Below are positions 58,001 to 61,133 of a stretch of DNA of 64,000 nt, piece after piece. The stretch is from Nageia nagi (lineage: Eukaryota > Pinophyta). The notes under the pieces are model-generated. The model made no database searches. It was not told the DNA's origin and saw nothing but the letters and a program-made list of their open reading frames with translations. Location of the stretch: the NCBI GenBank assembly GCA_050084985.1, contig JBITNC010000001.1, positions 69,502,001 to 69,566,000 on the forward strand. Reading direction: 5' to 3'. The translations under genes were made by a program, and so were the position numbers. The stretch's first letter is position 1, and every line of letters begins with the position of its first letter.

Positions 58001-58112
58001 TTATAATGGAGGAGAAAAGGGTAATAACGCCACCGGATAAAGTTCTGCTGTAAAAGTCTTCATTGATCTTTGGATATGCGTCCAGCTGCCGAAGTTTATT
58101 CATTACCTGCAT
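9924..58112 (-). CDS. ERGIC3-like: ERGIC3/Erv46-type vesicle cargo receptor, 11 exons, 3' end outside window
   Basis: This is the one intact host gene. Erv46/ERGIC3 proteins cycle between ER and Golgi in COPII/COPI vesicles as cargo receptors and usually work with an Erv41/ERGIC2 partner. Minus-strand exons: 58112-57974, 56252-56179, 32319-32236, 26860-26780, 20308-20228, 18527-18435, 10910-10731, 10559-10492, 10361-10310, 10168-10115, 10016-9924. All introns are GT-AG and the frame stays open for 333 codons. Residues 4-20 (MNKLRQLDAYPKINEDF) are the cytosolic N-terminus, about 25-45 the first membrane segment, and the rest is the lumenal domain with a Cys-rich part (CGSCYG, CCNNC, GEGCN). 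Plant homologues have about 385 residues, so the C-terminal ~55 (second membrane helix and tail) lie left of base 1. Start: ATG at 58112 or the in-frame ATG at 58103; a TAA lies just upstream. Introns measure 1.7, 23.9, 5.4, 6.5, 1.7, 7.5, 0.17, 0.13, 0.14, 0.10 and over 9.9 kb. Confidence 0.95.
10115..10168 (-). CDS. ERGIC3-like: ERGIC3-like exon 10
   Basis: Residues 285-302, VVPTVYTDIRGNKILTNQ. 54 bases, with clean acceptor (GCAG) and donor (GTTAGT). Confidence 0.95.
10310..10361 (-). CDS. ERGIC3-like: ERGIC3-like exon 9
   Basis: Residues 267-284, ending GMYQYFIK, the conserved beta-strand before the VVPT(S)VYTD block. 52 bases; it completes the split Gly codon from exon 8. Confidence 0.94.
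10492..10559 (-). CDS. ERGIC3-like: ERGIC3-like exon 8
   Basis: Residues 245-266 plus two bases, VSHKIHKLSFGAHFPGVVN and the conserved NPLDG. Donor GTAAGT. Confidence 0.95.
10731..10910 (-). CDS. ERGIC3-like: ERGIC3-like exon 7
   Basis: Residues 185-244, the longest exon. It includes CKREGFLQKIKEEEGEGCN, EVNKVAGNFHFAPGKSF and the His-rich segment after it (MHVHDLLAF). These are hallmark blocks of the COPII-coated ERV domain. Confidence 0.95.
10911..12786. other. left part of ERGIC3-like intron 6, no gene seen
   Basis: No coding similarity. Short open frames on both strands (11025-12125) have biased, low-complexity products and no family match. A GC-containing stretch at 12650-12780 precedes the solo LTR. 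Confidence 0.4.
13686..13698 (-). promoter_or_regulatory. TATA-like box of solo LTR A
   Basis: Minus strand CTATTTATACC, conserved in position and context in copy B (43271-43281) and in variant form in C (52289-52299) and D (34433-34443). It is followed each time by CTCATTTGTA, which would mark the start of R. Confidence 0.5.
14051..15283. repeat. array of about 11 imperfect palindromes in LTR A
   Basis: Palindromes lie at about 14051-14100, 14249-14293, 14319-14370, 14464-14515, 14537-14584, 14683-14735, 14743-14798, 14891-14942, 15003-15052, 15119-15166 and 15234-15283. Each has an inner core like AAAGACAAGATTTTGTCTTT and outer arms that pair with each other: GCGCATGC with GCATGCGC, or AGGAGCA with TGCTCCT. 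Sequence between units is not palindromic. Spacing is irregular, about 60-160 bp. Confidence 0.9.
15568..16060 (+). repeat. imperfect duplication in intron 6
   Basis: CAGGTCATGGATACA, followed later by CCCAGAAATATGAAT and TTTTTGTATATATCTATATA, occurs from 15568 and again from 15875. The second copy is shorter because of an internal deletion near GTTCTGGCA. Confidence 0.6.
16405..17548 (+). mobile_element. solo LTR with TGTAGACACC start
   Basis: It starts TGTAGACACCTAAATT and ends TTTGTCTACA, giving the inverted ends TGTAGAC/GTCTACA. A perfect 5-bp direct repeat GAAAC lies at 16400-16404 and 17549-17553. It is 1144 bp long, with no coding region and no second LTR or primer site next to it. 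A TATA-like GGTATAAATGGCATC lies at 16493-16507. The TGTAGACACC start is shared by many plant gypsy-type LTRs, so a gypsy origin is likely but not proven. It lies in ERGIC3-like intron 6. Confidence 0.85.
16680..17135 (+). repeat. two related ~140-bp blocks inside the solo LTR
   Basis: The block GTCACGACA...TTTTAGGAATTTCACC...CCTGTTAGGACATTAATTTCTCCATTT (about 16690-16820) recurs with changes at about 17000-17130 (GTCATGACA...TTTCTGAGGAATTTCAACC...GGACATCTGTTTTTCCATTT). This is an internal duplication within the LTR. Confidence 0.6.
17554..18434. other. right part of intron 6, no gene seen
   Basis: Two short related blocks (about 17690-17900 and 17940-18200) share pieces such as CAAAGGCAACTAAGGATA and CTAATTATCTT/CTAATCATCTTT, suggesting an old duplication. 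No coding similarity. Confidence 0.35.
18435..18527 (-). CDS. ERGIC3-like: ERGIC3-like exon 6
   Basis: Residues 154-184, with DDDCCNNCEEVREAYRKKGW and then the SNPDLIDQ end. It carries three more conserved cysteines. 93 bases. Confidence 0.95.
18736..19776. repeat. ~0.5 kb tandem duplication in ERGIC3-like intron 5
   Basis: A block beginning TTTGACTGGAAGCAGCCAAG (18736) is repeated from 19321 as TTTGATTGGAAGCAGCCAAG. The match covers more than 450 bp and is close by eye (shared TGACCAATAATAGATTGCTA and CATATGGGAGTGCAACTA). Copy 1 also holds a small internal repeat of the ATCAATAGATTGTAACAATT unit. It is intronic and non-coding. Confidence 0.85.
20228..20308 (-). CDS. ERGIC3-like: ERGIC3-like exon 5 (Cys-rich lumenal part)
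   Basis: Residues 127-153, including RHGGRLEHNETYCGSCYGAE. The two cysteines belong to the conserved lumenal cysteine cluster. 81 bases, donor GTCTGC. Confidence 0.95.
20309..22029. other. intron 4, right-hand part, no gene seen
   Basis: AT-rich intronic sequence with no supported coding region or repeat boundary. Confidence 0.4.
22030..22625. repeat. AT-rich block with GC-rich end, possible DNA-transposon remnant
   Basis: 22140-22510 is nearly pure A/T. It is followed by a GC-containing block (22550-22620) whose minus strand, GGGGAGTGGCAAAGATGTTACC, is loosely like the ends of the hAT-like elements at 415-1289 and 48731-49063. No target duplication was identified, so this is only a suggestion. 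Confidence 0.25.
22629..22717 (+). repeat. short tandem duplication (~45 bp x 2)
   Basis: CCTCAAACAAATACTAGGCA followed by a TATTAAGTTACA block occurs twice in succession, with small differences at the ends. Confidence 0.8.
23209..23428. mobile_element. fold-back MITE with 54-bp inverted arms
   Basis: 23209-23262 and 23375-23428 are inverted copies of each other over 54 bp with a handful of mismatches (left arm AAGCTATCCTCCCTCCAAAT, right arm ending GGAGGGAGAATAGCTT). The 112-bp loop is unrelated. No coding content. No clear target duplication, so the superfamily is not assigned. Located in intron 4. Confidence 0.75.
23429..24673. other. intron 4, middle part, no gene seen
   Basis: No supported coding region. 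The last 200 bases are AT-rich and receive the retroposed insert that follows. Confidence 0.4.
24692..25723 (+). mobile_element. retroposed insert with 18-bp target duplication
   Basis: The 18-mer TATATAATCAAATGTATT (24674-24691) recurs with one mismatch at 25724-25741. Between them lies 1.03 kb of clearly higher GC content than the flanks, without reverse transcriptase. Its 3' end (GATGTAAAAGGT...CCTTTCAAAACCCC...ATCAAAA) resembles the 3' end of the retroposon ending near 54415 (GATGTAAAGGTT...CCCTTTCAAAGC...CAACAAAAAAA). The long variable duplication points to target-primed integration. It may be a 5'-truncated LINE tail or a non-autonomous relative. Confidence 0.65.
24704..25249 (+). pseudogene. 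unrecognised frame in the retroposed insert, one internal stop
   Basis: One reading frame of 181 codons runs from 24704 to 25249, broken only by a TAA at 24905-24907. The first part is Gly/Asp-rich and acidic (WIEMVLEDPFADLVVWPGLT). The second is basic and Ser/Arg-rich (ELERSHRRESVVTRTES, STSRRAHRQQWSMYG). I do not recognise the family. The near-open frame within a GC-richer insert suggests a former coding region. Confidence 0.35.
25742..26455. other. intron 4, left part, no gene seen
   Basis: AT-rich at first, then plain intronic sequence without coding support. Confidence 0.4.
26456..26650. repeat. cluster of GAGTTTTTGCCAA-type short repeats
   Basis: The unit GAGTTTTTGCCAA or close variants occurs about six times in 190 bp. 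The hAT element nearby has GCCGAGTTTTTGCCGAGTC at its right end (about 29580-29600), so this may be a diverged subterminal region of a related element. No boundaries were found. Confidence 0.45.
26780..26860 (-). CDS. ERGIC3-like: ERGIC3-like exon 4
   Basis: Residues 100-126, KHNIIKKRIDSHGNVIETRL followed by the variable loop. 81 bases. The donor GTTGGT is weaker than the others. Confidence 0.93.
28628..29675 (+). mobile_element. hAT transposon, internally deleted, with 8-bp target duplication
   Basis: The terminal inverted repeats are CATAGTAGCAAAACTCG on the left and CATAGTAGTAAATCTCG (minus strand) on the right. A perfect 8-bp direct repeat AGAGGGAA lies at 28620-28627 and 29676-29683, the hAT hallmark length. 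The subterminal regions are dense with GGCGAGT/ACTCGCC and CCGAGTCCGAG motifs in both orientations. Only the 3' end of a transposase-like frame remains inside, so it is non-autonomous. It interrupts the solo LTR 27196-29809 and is therefore younger than it. Confidence 0.88.
28961..29276 (+). pseudogene. hAT transposase C-terminal acidic tail
   Basis: An open frame from about 28961 to the TGA at 29274-29276 begins DAIDPSSEWIVDDQ. It then repeats QPLQDQ-type units and Asp/Glu-rich stretches (DESSDDEDQPLQHPN). It is the C-terminal tail that follows the dimerisation domain in plant hAT transposases. The catalytic core and zinc finger are absent. In-frame short repeats (GATCAGCCTTTACAG) have expanded it. 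Confidence 0.5.
29815..30279. other. intron 3, no gene seen
   Basis: No supported coding region. Sequence near 29988-30180 gives a hydrophobic frame with no family match. Confidence 0.35.
30280..30545 (+). pseudogene. Gln/Trp/Pro-rich remnant, copy 1
   Basis: The translation contains HGNQNWSQPQVNWSQWSQQE, then WPQQSFPSNPSQFRG and PPKQPPLPVQPVP, with two stops. Trp-Gln-Pro repeats followed by a Pro-rich segment occur in the C-terminal part of some plant gypsy gag proteins, but also in plant RNA-binding proteins, so the family is uncertain. It duplicates 31370-31600. Confidence 0.4.
31310..31810 (+). pseudogene. Gln/Trp/Pro-rich remnant, copy 2
   Basis: 31312-31548 encodes FPHGNQNWSQPQVYWSQWSQ, then QQEWHPQNWQIQQRPQQ. 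After a frameshift near 31545 the reading continues with APPKQPPLPAQPVPTPNKGV to about 31805. It is clearly homologous to copy 1 and a little better preserved. A retroelement gag tail is the likeliest origin, unproven. Confidence 0.45.
32236..32319 (-). CDS. ERGIC3-like: ERGIC3-like exon 3
   Basis: Residues 72-99, starting FDVTFPSLACSILSLDAMD and followed by SGEQHLDV. This is one of the most conserved family blocks. 84 bases, donor GTGAGT. It is separated from exon 2 by a 23.9 kb intron packed with transposons. Confidence 0.95.
32320..33229. other. start of the 23.9 kb intron 2, no gene seen
   Basis: AT-rich sequence without recognisable coding or repeat boundaries. Confidence 0.35.
33236..33890 (-). 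pseudogene. Ty3/gypsy-type gag remnant
   Basis: Read on the minus strand from about 33880, it gives basic N-terminal sequence, then WINEIETQFELHDVSAKVR and SAAAKKLRNICHRGNSWI. This fits the retrotransposon gag pattern (W-x-E-x-E--F-LH-V--KV--AA--L). It follows directly from a primer-binding site and an LTR end on the same strand. Frameshifts and stops break it, and nothing of pol is found to the left. Confidence 0.6.
33891..33907 (-). other. primer-binding site of the gypsy-type remnant
   Basis: The minus strand reads TGGTATCATGGGTCATG, matching the tRNA-Met-type site in its first eight bases. It lies two bases after an LTR-like end, TATGACA. Confidence 0.6.
33910..34329 (-). repeat. probable LTR end adjoining the gypsy-type primer site
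   Basis: The + strand starts TGTCATAAACCAAG at 33910. On the minus strand this is an LTR ending in CA just before the primer site. The other end was not found and may be cut by the partial LTR D that follows. Confidence 0.4.
34330..35337 (+). mobile_element. partial LTR D of the palindrome-array family (downstream half only)
   Basis: It shares with A, B and C the blocks AGGGTTAGGGCAACAC (about 34400), the TATA-like CTATTTAAAG (34433-34442), CTCATTTGTA, CCTCATAGCGAG, GGTAATGCCCTTCCACCTAA and the end ACCCAACA at 35337. No palindromes are visible upstream of 34330, so the U3 part is missing or replaced. No left boundary or matching target duplication was found. Confidence 0.7.
35345..36720 (+). 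pseudogene. jockey-like LINE reverse transcriptase remnant
   Basis: 35382-35945 is open and encodes the second half of a non-LTR reverse transcriptase: FRAPHGFSDSLKSTIKMKQ, SLSASLFGIYIDEF, the active-site region LLFAHGVVLLS (FADD changed to FAHG), and further downstream LHLQDIPSKMHLFGF. Beyond 35945 the frame decays, but a Cys/His region (VESKDHFIFKC, about 36510-36560) fits the C-terminal zinc finger. The 5' half is absent; LTR D abuts it. This is a different LINE lineage from the one at 46.8-50 kb. Confidence 0.75.
36850..36970 (+). repeat. 5' LTR remnant of copia element 2
   Basis: TTTGTGTGCAGACCAATTCT and GGTGCTATTGGATTCTGT match the end of the 3' LTR (about 44960-45025). The upstream two thirds of the LTR are missing. 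It is followed by TGGTATCA at 36973-36980, the primer-binding site. Confidence 0.75.
36985..38229. other. unassigned sequence between primer site and gag of copia 2
   Basis: Longer than a normal copia leader and without coding similarity. It contains pyrimidine-rich sequence (37000-37350) and a low-complexity A/T part (37920-38100). It is probably one or more unrecognised insertions. Confidence 0.35.
38230..38840 (+). pseudogene. copia 2 gag (zinc knuckle) and protease remnant
   Basis: 38277-38597 encodes a gag C-terminal region (INTLASNELEGSFLQHEQ). After one stop comes a knuckle-like CFYYSKPGHMSKDYKK, in which two positions of the CX2CX4HX4C pattern are altered. The protease start reads VWYINSSATRQLM, where the usual active-site D-S-G-A is N-S-S-A, so it is catalytically dead. 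Confidence 0.75.
38890..39830 (+). pseudogene. copia 2 GAG-pre-integrase and integrase remnant
   Basis: Pieces in order: a protease/pre-integrase linker (38896-39171, ending SEELSPD), WHEHLGHLNYTNLKDVNRLN with the HHCC-type finger continuing CVTCIVGKQH (39175-39310), a core start (YFSTFINDFSRRT, about 39415-39455), a deletion of the central core near 39595, then the later part FWAKEVKTACYMITRSAT (39672-39725). Several frameshifts. Confidence 0.75.
40490..41303 (+). pseudogene. copia 2 reverse transcriptase remnant, motif A deleted
   Basis: 40591-40821 reads ILTLVAQYKWKCMDQPPGY, then HLKKSLYGLKQAPRALYVK. Between YKWK and DQPPGY the segment carrying the first catalytic aspartate is missing, an internal deletion. 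The YVDD box survives near 40870-40890 (VYVDDLII). 41008-41259 encodes the connection region (LISSLIYLTTNRLDI, SILSRFMNHPK). The sequence then breaks at 41303 where LTR B is inserted. Confidence 0.8.
41606..42790. repeat. array of 11 imperfect palindromes in LTR B
   Basis: Centres near 41626, 41736, 41815, 41930, 42075, 42132, 42275, 42348, 42495, 42566 and 42762. Inner core AAAGACAAAATCTTGTCTTT or close. Outer arms fall in classes that pair internally: GCGCATGCC with GGGGCATGC, GGAGCA with TGCTCC, GAAGCA with TGCTCC. Two units (about 42495 and 42762) share CTTGACTTTT in the right arm, a variant also frequent in LTR C. Confidence 0.9.
43271..43281 (+). promoter_or_regulatory. TATA-like box of solo LTR B
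   Basis: CTATTTATACC, with CTCATTTGTA starting 10 bases after it. The counterpart in A is at 13686-13698 on the minus strand. Confidence 0.5.
44175..44687 (+). pseudogene. copia 2 RNase H remnant
   Basis: Continues the pol frame after LTR B: GYCTSDWAVCSDDKKSTLGY-like sequence (about 44228-44290), SSSKAEYKALVEATKEAIW (44350-44406), then the intact stretch 44419-44685 with CDNQSALKIAKN and MADMLTKAL, ending in a stop at 44686-44688. The catalytic DNQSA region is well kept. One stop near 44226 breaks it. Confidence 0.85.
44696..44706 (+). other. polypurine tract of copia element 2
   Basis: CTTAAAGGGGGA directly precedes the 3' LTR start TGTTAGAATATT, where second-strand synthesis is primed in LTR elements. 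Confidence 0.8.
44707..45044 (+). repeat. 3' LTR of copia element 2
   Basis: Starts TGTTAGAATATTATAATAC after the polypurine tract. A TATA box CTATATATAC lies at 44901-44910. The end TCACCACA at 45044 is set by alignment to the 5' remnant and may be a few bases off. Confidence 0.75.
45045..46770. other. no gene recognised
   Basis: Pyrimidine-rich (45340-45700) then A-rich sequence without convincing similarity. GCTCTCATCAAACCAA at 45301 repeats a 16-mer from the 5' LTR end of copia 2 (36953-36968), hinting that the 3' LTR or a related LTR was broken up here. Confidence 0.35.
47118..48670 (+). pseudogene. LINE reverse transcriptase remnant
   Basis: 47118-47684 is open and carries the N-terminal RT blocks: MNKDKSPGPHGFQPSFFQKY, then FISLIPKMQEAKEFKDFRPI and QEGFVQGKQITDGI. 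After a frameshift at 47684 comes motif A, KLDMQKAYDRV (about 47690-47722), with its catalytic Asp kept. Motif B is damaged (TLSPFLF remains). The active site FVDDTILVGN is intact near 48010-48040. 48180-48443 and 48480-48674 carry the thumb and post-RT blocks (YLRMPLFHGRLK, GGLGLRNMINLSKALRAK). The order matches plant L1-type LINEs. Confidence 0.85.
48731..49063 (+). mobile_element. hAT-like MITE inside the LINE
   Basis: 333 bp with GC-rich inverted ends (CAAGGTCCCGGGAACAG on the left; CAGGGTTATGGGGGAATG on the minus strand at the right) and an AT-rich centre. It interrupts LINE ORF2 similarity between its post-RT part (ending about 48700) and 49080. It closely resembles the inverted right half of the element at 415-1289. 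No 8-bp target duplication was confirmed. Confidence 0.6.
49450..49837 (+). pseudogene. LINE zf-RVT (zinc-binding) region
   Basis: The open frame 49455-49835 encodes LIPKVCFCMWTVAHNKILT, then NLKRRGFQLPSGCIVCKKEE and CSYVQEIWSKLKLELGINW. This is the reverse-transcriptase-associated zinc-binding domain (C-x2-C...H/N...C) common at the C-terminus of plant LINE ORF2. The His position of the finger is replaced. Confidence 0.8.
50134..50415 (+). pseudogene. open frame with triple 10-residue repeat
   Basis: A 93-codon frame contains three tandem copies of ALKQTEPSST-type decapeptides, encoded by a 30-bp tandem repeat at 50267-50356. The opposite strand is also open in this stretch, as expected for a repeat of length divisible by three. 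No family is recognised. It is probably part of the retroposon's decayed coding region. Confidence 0.3.
50267..50356 (+). repeat. 30-bp tandem repeat, 3 copies
   Basis: CATTGAAGCAGACAGAGCCG plus TCATCTACAG occurs three times in succession (50267-50296, 50297-50326, 50327-50356) with one or two changes. Confidence 0.95.
50728..53163 (+). mobile_element. solo LTR C of the palindrome-array LTR family
   Basis: It starts TGTTGTGACTAAACAC and ends CCCCCAACA. A perfect 5-bp direct repeat GAAGG lies at 50723-50727 and 53164-53168. It is 2436 bp long, non-coding, and collinear with B: CCCCAAAATT...AATTTTGGGGACC near the start, TATA-like TGTATATAGCC at 52289-52299 followed by CTCATTTGTA, then CCTCATAGCGGG and TTAGGTGTTGGAGT near the end. 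It has seven palindromes, fewer than A and B. It interrupts the retroposon frame containing DYHFGLMNHFRR. Confidence 0.9.
51039..51888. repeat. array of 7 imperfect palindromes in LTR C
   Basis: At about 51039-51085, 51150-51200, 51268-51312, 51408-51455, 51557-51601, 51629-51672 and 51841-51888. Core AAAGACAAAATCTTGTCTTT; three units have CTTGACTTTT in the right arm. Outer arms include CATGATTTC with GAACCATG, ACATGCCTC with GAACCATGT, and GCGCATG with CATGCGC. Confidence 0.9.
53164..53298 (+). pseudogene. second copy of the unrecognised YH-x-LNH-x-R protein region
   Basis: An open stretch encodes DYHFGLMNHFRRNKKVNFPF, continuing FVLHSLQLSIEKFMEK to a stop at 53296-53298. It continues from ITLEG-type sequence left of LTR C (about 50640-50727). 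Homologous to 4840-4960. Downstream to 53884 the frames are Lys/Glu-rich and broken. Confidence 0.5.
54416..56178. other. end of intron 2 next to exon 2, no gene seen
   Basis: Contains a short imperfect repeat (AGGATTGCTTATGTTGCAGG / AAGATTGCTTCTGCTGCAAG, 54440-54510), otherwise plain AT-rich intron sequence. Confidence 0.4.
56179..56252 (-). CDS. ERGIC3-like: ERGIC3-like exon 2
   Basis: Residues 47-71, including LFLHPVTESELIVDTSRG, the start of the lumenal domain in the ERGIC_N region. 74 bases, donor GTAAGT. The split codon with exon 1 restores phase. Confidence 0.95.
56253..57973. other. ERGIC3-like intron 1, no other gene seen
   Basis: 1.7 kb intron without recognisable element boundaries. 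Open frames on the minus strand (56623-56879, 57542-57727) have no family match. Confidence 0.5.
57974..58112 (-). CDS. ERGIC3-like: ERGIC3-like exon 1 (start codon, first membrane segment)
   Basis: Encodes residues 1-46 plus one base. It contains NKLRQLDAYPKINEDFYSR, then the hydrophobic GGVITLFSSIIMVLLFF. The donor is GTAAGT. The two in-frame ATGs at 58112 and 58103 give the same protein apart from three residues. The MNKL block fits plant homologues, which often have a few residues before it. Confidence 0.95.
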
Positions 58113-58360
58113 TTTTACTTCTATGTTTTATCCCTACGAGGTGAGGTTTCTCAAATTTTGAATGCTCTGGAGCTGGATCTCAGCTGAGAATTCTCATTGC
58201 TTGGCAGTAAGCGAATGGTTGCAGAGAATTTGAAGTTGTTCGGTTATGGCCTGCAACAGCGATATGTTCTTATCTGCATTTCGTTCTCCTGGAAAAGTTA
58301 TTTTCAAGGTGTAATAAACGTAGGGTTTTATTGTTAGTAATATATCTTGTTATTTAATGG
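58113..58360 (-). promoter_or_regulatory. 5' leader and proximal promoter of the ERGIC3-like gene, with telo-box
   Basis: Upstream of the start on the minus strand lies a leader with a stop (TAA) two codons before the first ATG. AAAACCCTA (telo-box type) lies at 58321-58329, about 210 bp upstream. Telo-boxes (AAACCCTA) are common near starts of plant housekeeping genes. No clear TATA box at a convincing distance. The transcription start is not defined by sequence. Confidence 0.4.
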
Positions 58361-59151
58361 TTGTCCGGAACTCGAGTTAGCCGCCTCGTCAGCCCACCAG
58401 ACCGGCCATGGAAGAAAATTCTACATTATTATTATTATTTAAAATTATATATTTGGAAAATGCAGAAAATTGTGGATTTTTTTTTTAATGAAATTATTCT
58501 TGAGAGTCAATTTTTTGGAATTAGATTCCGTGTTTGAGGAATTCTCTTTCGTCAAAGTCACCTGAGAGTTGTAATCGATCTCATCCACGCCAACATAGTC
58601 ACCCATCGGTTGGATTTAGCATATCCACATGATGTGAGGGGGTAGAGTTTTGAACCTAAGATCTCTCTTTTTCAACTTGAGAGTTTTATTTTCCCACTCC
58701 TCTCCAACTCCCCTCACATCATTGGATTTTTTATAGATATTGTAGATGTTTGTATGTGTAATCATTGATTTAGTAATAAAATTCCATTACTTAGCACTAG
58801 CACAATATATTATAAAGGCGAAGATTATGCAAGGTTAAATTCAATTACATATTATTTGTATATGTAAAAAATCAATCATTACTCCCTCGTCCTCTCTTTT
58901 GCTCCACTCCCTTTTAAGTGGGTCTAACAAATTTCTATTTTGTCTTACCATGTGCATATGTTAAGCAATTTCTAATGTGATATTCCCAAGGAGGATATTA
59001 CCATATTTGTAAGTCATTTATCTTACCTTATGCATATGTCTAGCAAATTTCTAATGAGGATATTACTGCCCAATTGCCCTTCCCTCCACTTTGCTTTGCA
59101 CATACCATGTGTGTATAACCTTGCTCCACTTTGCCTTCTCTCAAGAAGACA
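58361..59151. other. intergenic, no gene seen
   Basis: Includes an imperfect ~75-bp duplication (about 58940-58990 and 59010-59060, sharing TTCTAATG and GGATATTAC). No coding similarity. Confidence 0.4.
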
Positions 59152-59276
59152 GCTTAAATGTTGTGTGTATGTCATGGCTTAAACGTTGTGCCTATGTCAC
59201 GACTTAAATGTTGTGCTTATGTCACGACTTAAATGTTGTGCCTATGTCATGACTTAAATGATGTGTGTATGTCATT
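59152..59276 (+). repeat. 25-bp minisatellite, 5 copies
   Basis: Five consecutive 25-bp units of the form ACTTAAATGTTGTG plus CCTATGTCACG (59152, 59177, 59202, 59227, 59252), each with 1-4 differences. Confidence 0.95.
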
Positions 59277-59389
59277 GCTCCACTTCGCTTGGATTTCTCA
59301 CCAGCCCTATTAATGGTGAAGGTGAAAAACGTTTTGAATTTGAATCTCGTTCACTACATAGGATTCGTTGAAGCAACAAAAATTTGCTA

Positions 59390-60400
59390 GGATTCAAACA
59401 TATGGAGGATTCAAATTATGTCTACAAGTGCAATTGTCACGAGTAATGTTGTAAACTTCGTTAACATTCTTTTGGCATGTTCCATCAAGAAGGTATAAAC
59501 ATCCATCGAATAGTTGTTGAAAATGATTTTTCATCGAATTTGTGGTTGTGAGTATCATGATAGACATGTATACAAAATGTGGAAGAATACACATGGCCTG
59601 AGGATTATTTGATGAGATACATGATGTAGATAGAGTTTCATGGAATGTAATGATTACAAGATATGCATTAAGTGGATTTTTTTAGAAGGACCTAAAGACT
59701 TTTAAGAAAAATTATCAAGAGTAAAGTTTGCAAATTTTGCCAACATTCTTCCATCATATACCACCATAGGAGCTTTAGAAGAAGGTACGAAAATCCATCA
59801 AAGAGTAATTGAAAGTGGCTTTTCATCATATCTTATGGTTTTGATTTCCATAATAGCCATGTATGCAAAATATGAAAGAATACATAAGGCCCATTAATTA
59901 TTTGATAAGATGCATGATGTAGATATAATTTTATGGATTGCAATGATCATTGGATATGCACGAAATGGGTTTTTTGAGAAGAACCTAGAGACTTTTAAGA
60001 AAATGCGATCATTAGGTGAAAATATGGACTTTGCAATCTTTTCTAGCATTCTTATAGCATGTGCCACAATAGGAGCTATAAAAGAAGGTATGGATATCCA
60101 TTTATGAGTAGTTGAAATGATTTTTCATCGAATGTTATGGTTGTGATTTCTCTCATGGCCATGTACGCAAAATGTGGAAGAATATATAAGGCTCGAGAAT
60201 TATTTAACAAGATGCAGGATGCGAACATAGTTTCATGGAATGCAATGATCATCAAATATGCACAAAATGGATTTTAAAACAATCTATTTGTCAGGAGTAA
60301 AGTTAGACTTTGAAATATTTGTTAGCATTCTTCCAACATGTGCCAACATGGGAGTTGTAGAAGAAGGTAAGGACATCCATCAAAGAGTATTGGTTGATTG
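59390..60400 (+). pseudogene. PPR (PLS-type) protein pseudogene fragment
   Basis: Pentatricopeptide repeats bind organellar RNA in plants. Four related blocks begin near 59461, 59735, 60044 and 60325, about 300 bp apart, as expected for a P-L-S triplet of repeats. Typical motifs: ILPSYTTIGALEEGTKIHQR, IAMYAKYERIHKAH, FDKMHDVDIILWIAMIIGYA, RNGFFEKNLETFKKM. Stops and frameshifts occur in every block and no start or C-terminal E/DYW region is seen. The best open stretch is 59910-60104. It is a decayed, probably duplicated fragment of a large family, without introns in what remains. Confidence 0.8.
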
Positions 60401-61128
60401 AACTTTTAGATGGAAAACTACTATATATCTAATGATGAGGATAGAATTTTTAGGTTTGATAGTACGTTGATTATCGTGATTGTGAGGGTTATGTGAAATT
60501 AAAAGCCATGATAAGGTAAAGGTTGATGTATTATGTAAAGATAATCATATATTATTTTATCTATACGATTATTTTGTATTGTAGTTTAGAAGTTGATTAG
60601 ATCAATCAAGTCTTCTAATGTAGAAGTTGATTAGATCAATTGAATCTTCTAATTACAAGTTGATTAAAACACACATAACAAAAGTTGATTAAATATCACT
60701 TGAGTATTTCATTGCAAAAGTTGATTAGGTGTCAATTAAGATTCATTGACACTTGGTATTTTGTTGTATTCGTTACAATAATCACTAACTATATAGCTTG
60801 AAAATTGTTGATCAGTTTACAAAATGTTGAAAATCCTTCAAAACCTATCATTTGTCATTAGAGTTTCTCTAGGAACTTGGATCAAGAAACTATTTTTATT
60901 TATCTTTAAGACCATATATTTGATTAGCAAAAAGGAGAATTGTTAGCTCATCTATTTTTTATAGCTACAACAAAAGTGTAACCCTTAATTATGTTTATAG
61001 GATTACAAATTTTACCATAAAGAACAAATAAATTATTTTATAGGATGACATCATAAACTAGAAAATTGGTAGTATGGTCACTTGGTTGAGGGAGGTTGAT
61101 CATTCAAGGGACCAACAAGGTTGTTACA
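60401..61128. other. no gene seen; short AAGTTGATTA repeats
   Basis: AT-rich. AAGTTGATTA or close variants occur five times between about 60589 and 60735, twice inside a 39-bp duplication (AGATCAAT...TCTTCTAAT). No coding similarity. Confidence 0.5.
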
Positions 61129-61133
61129 TCAAG

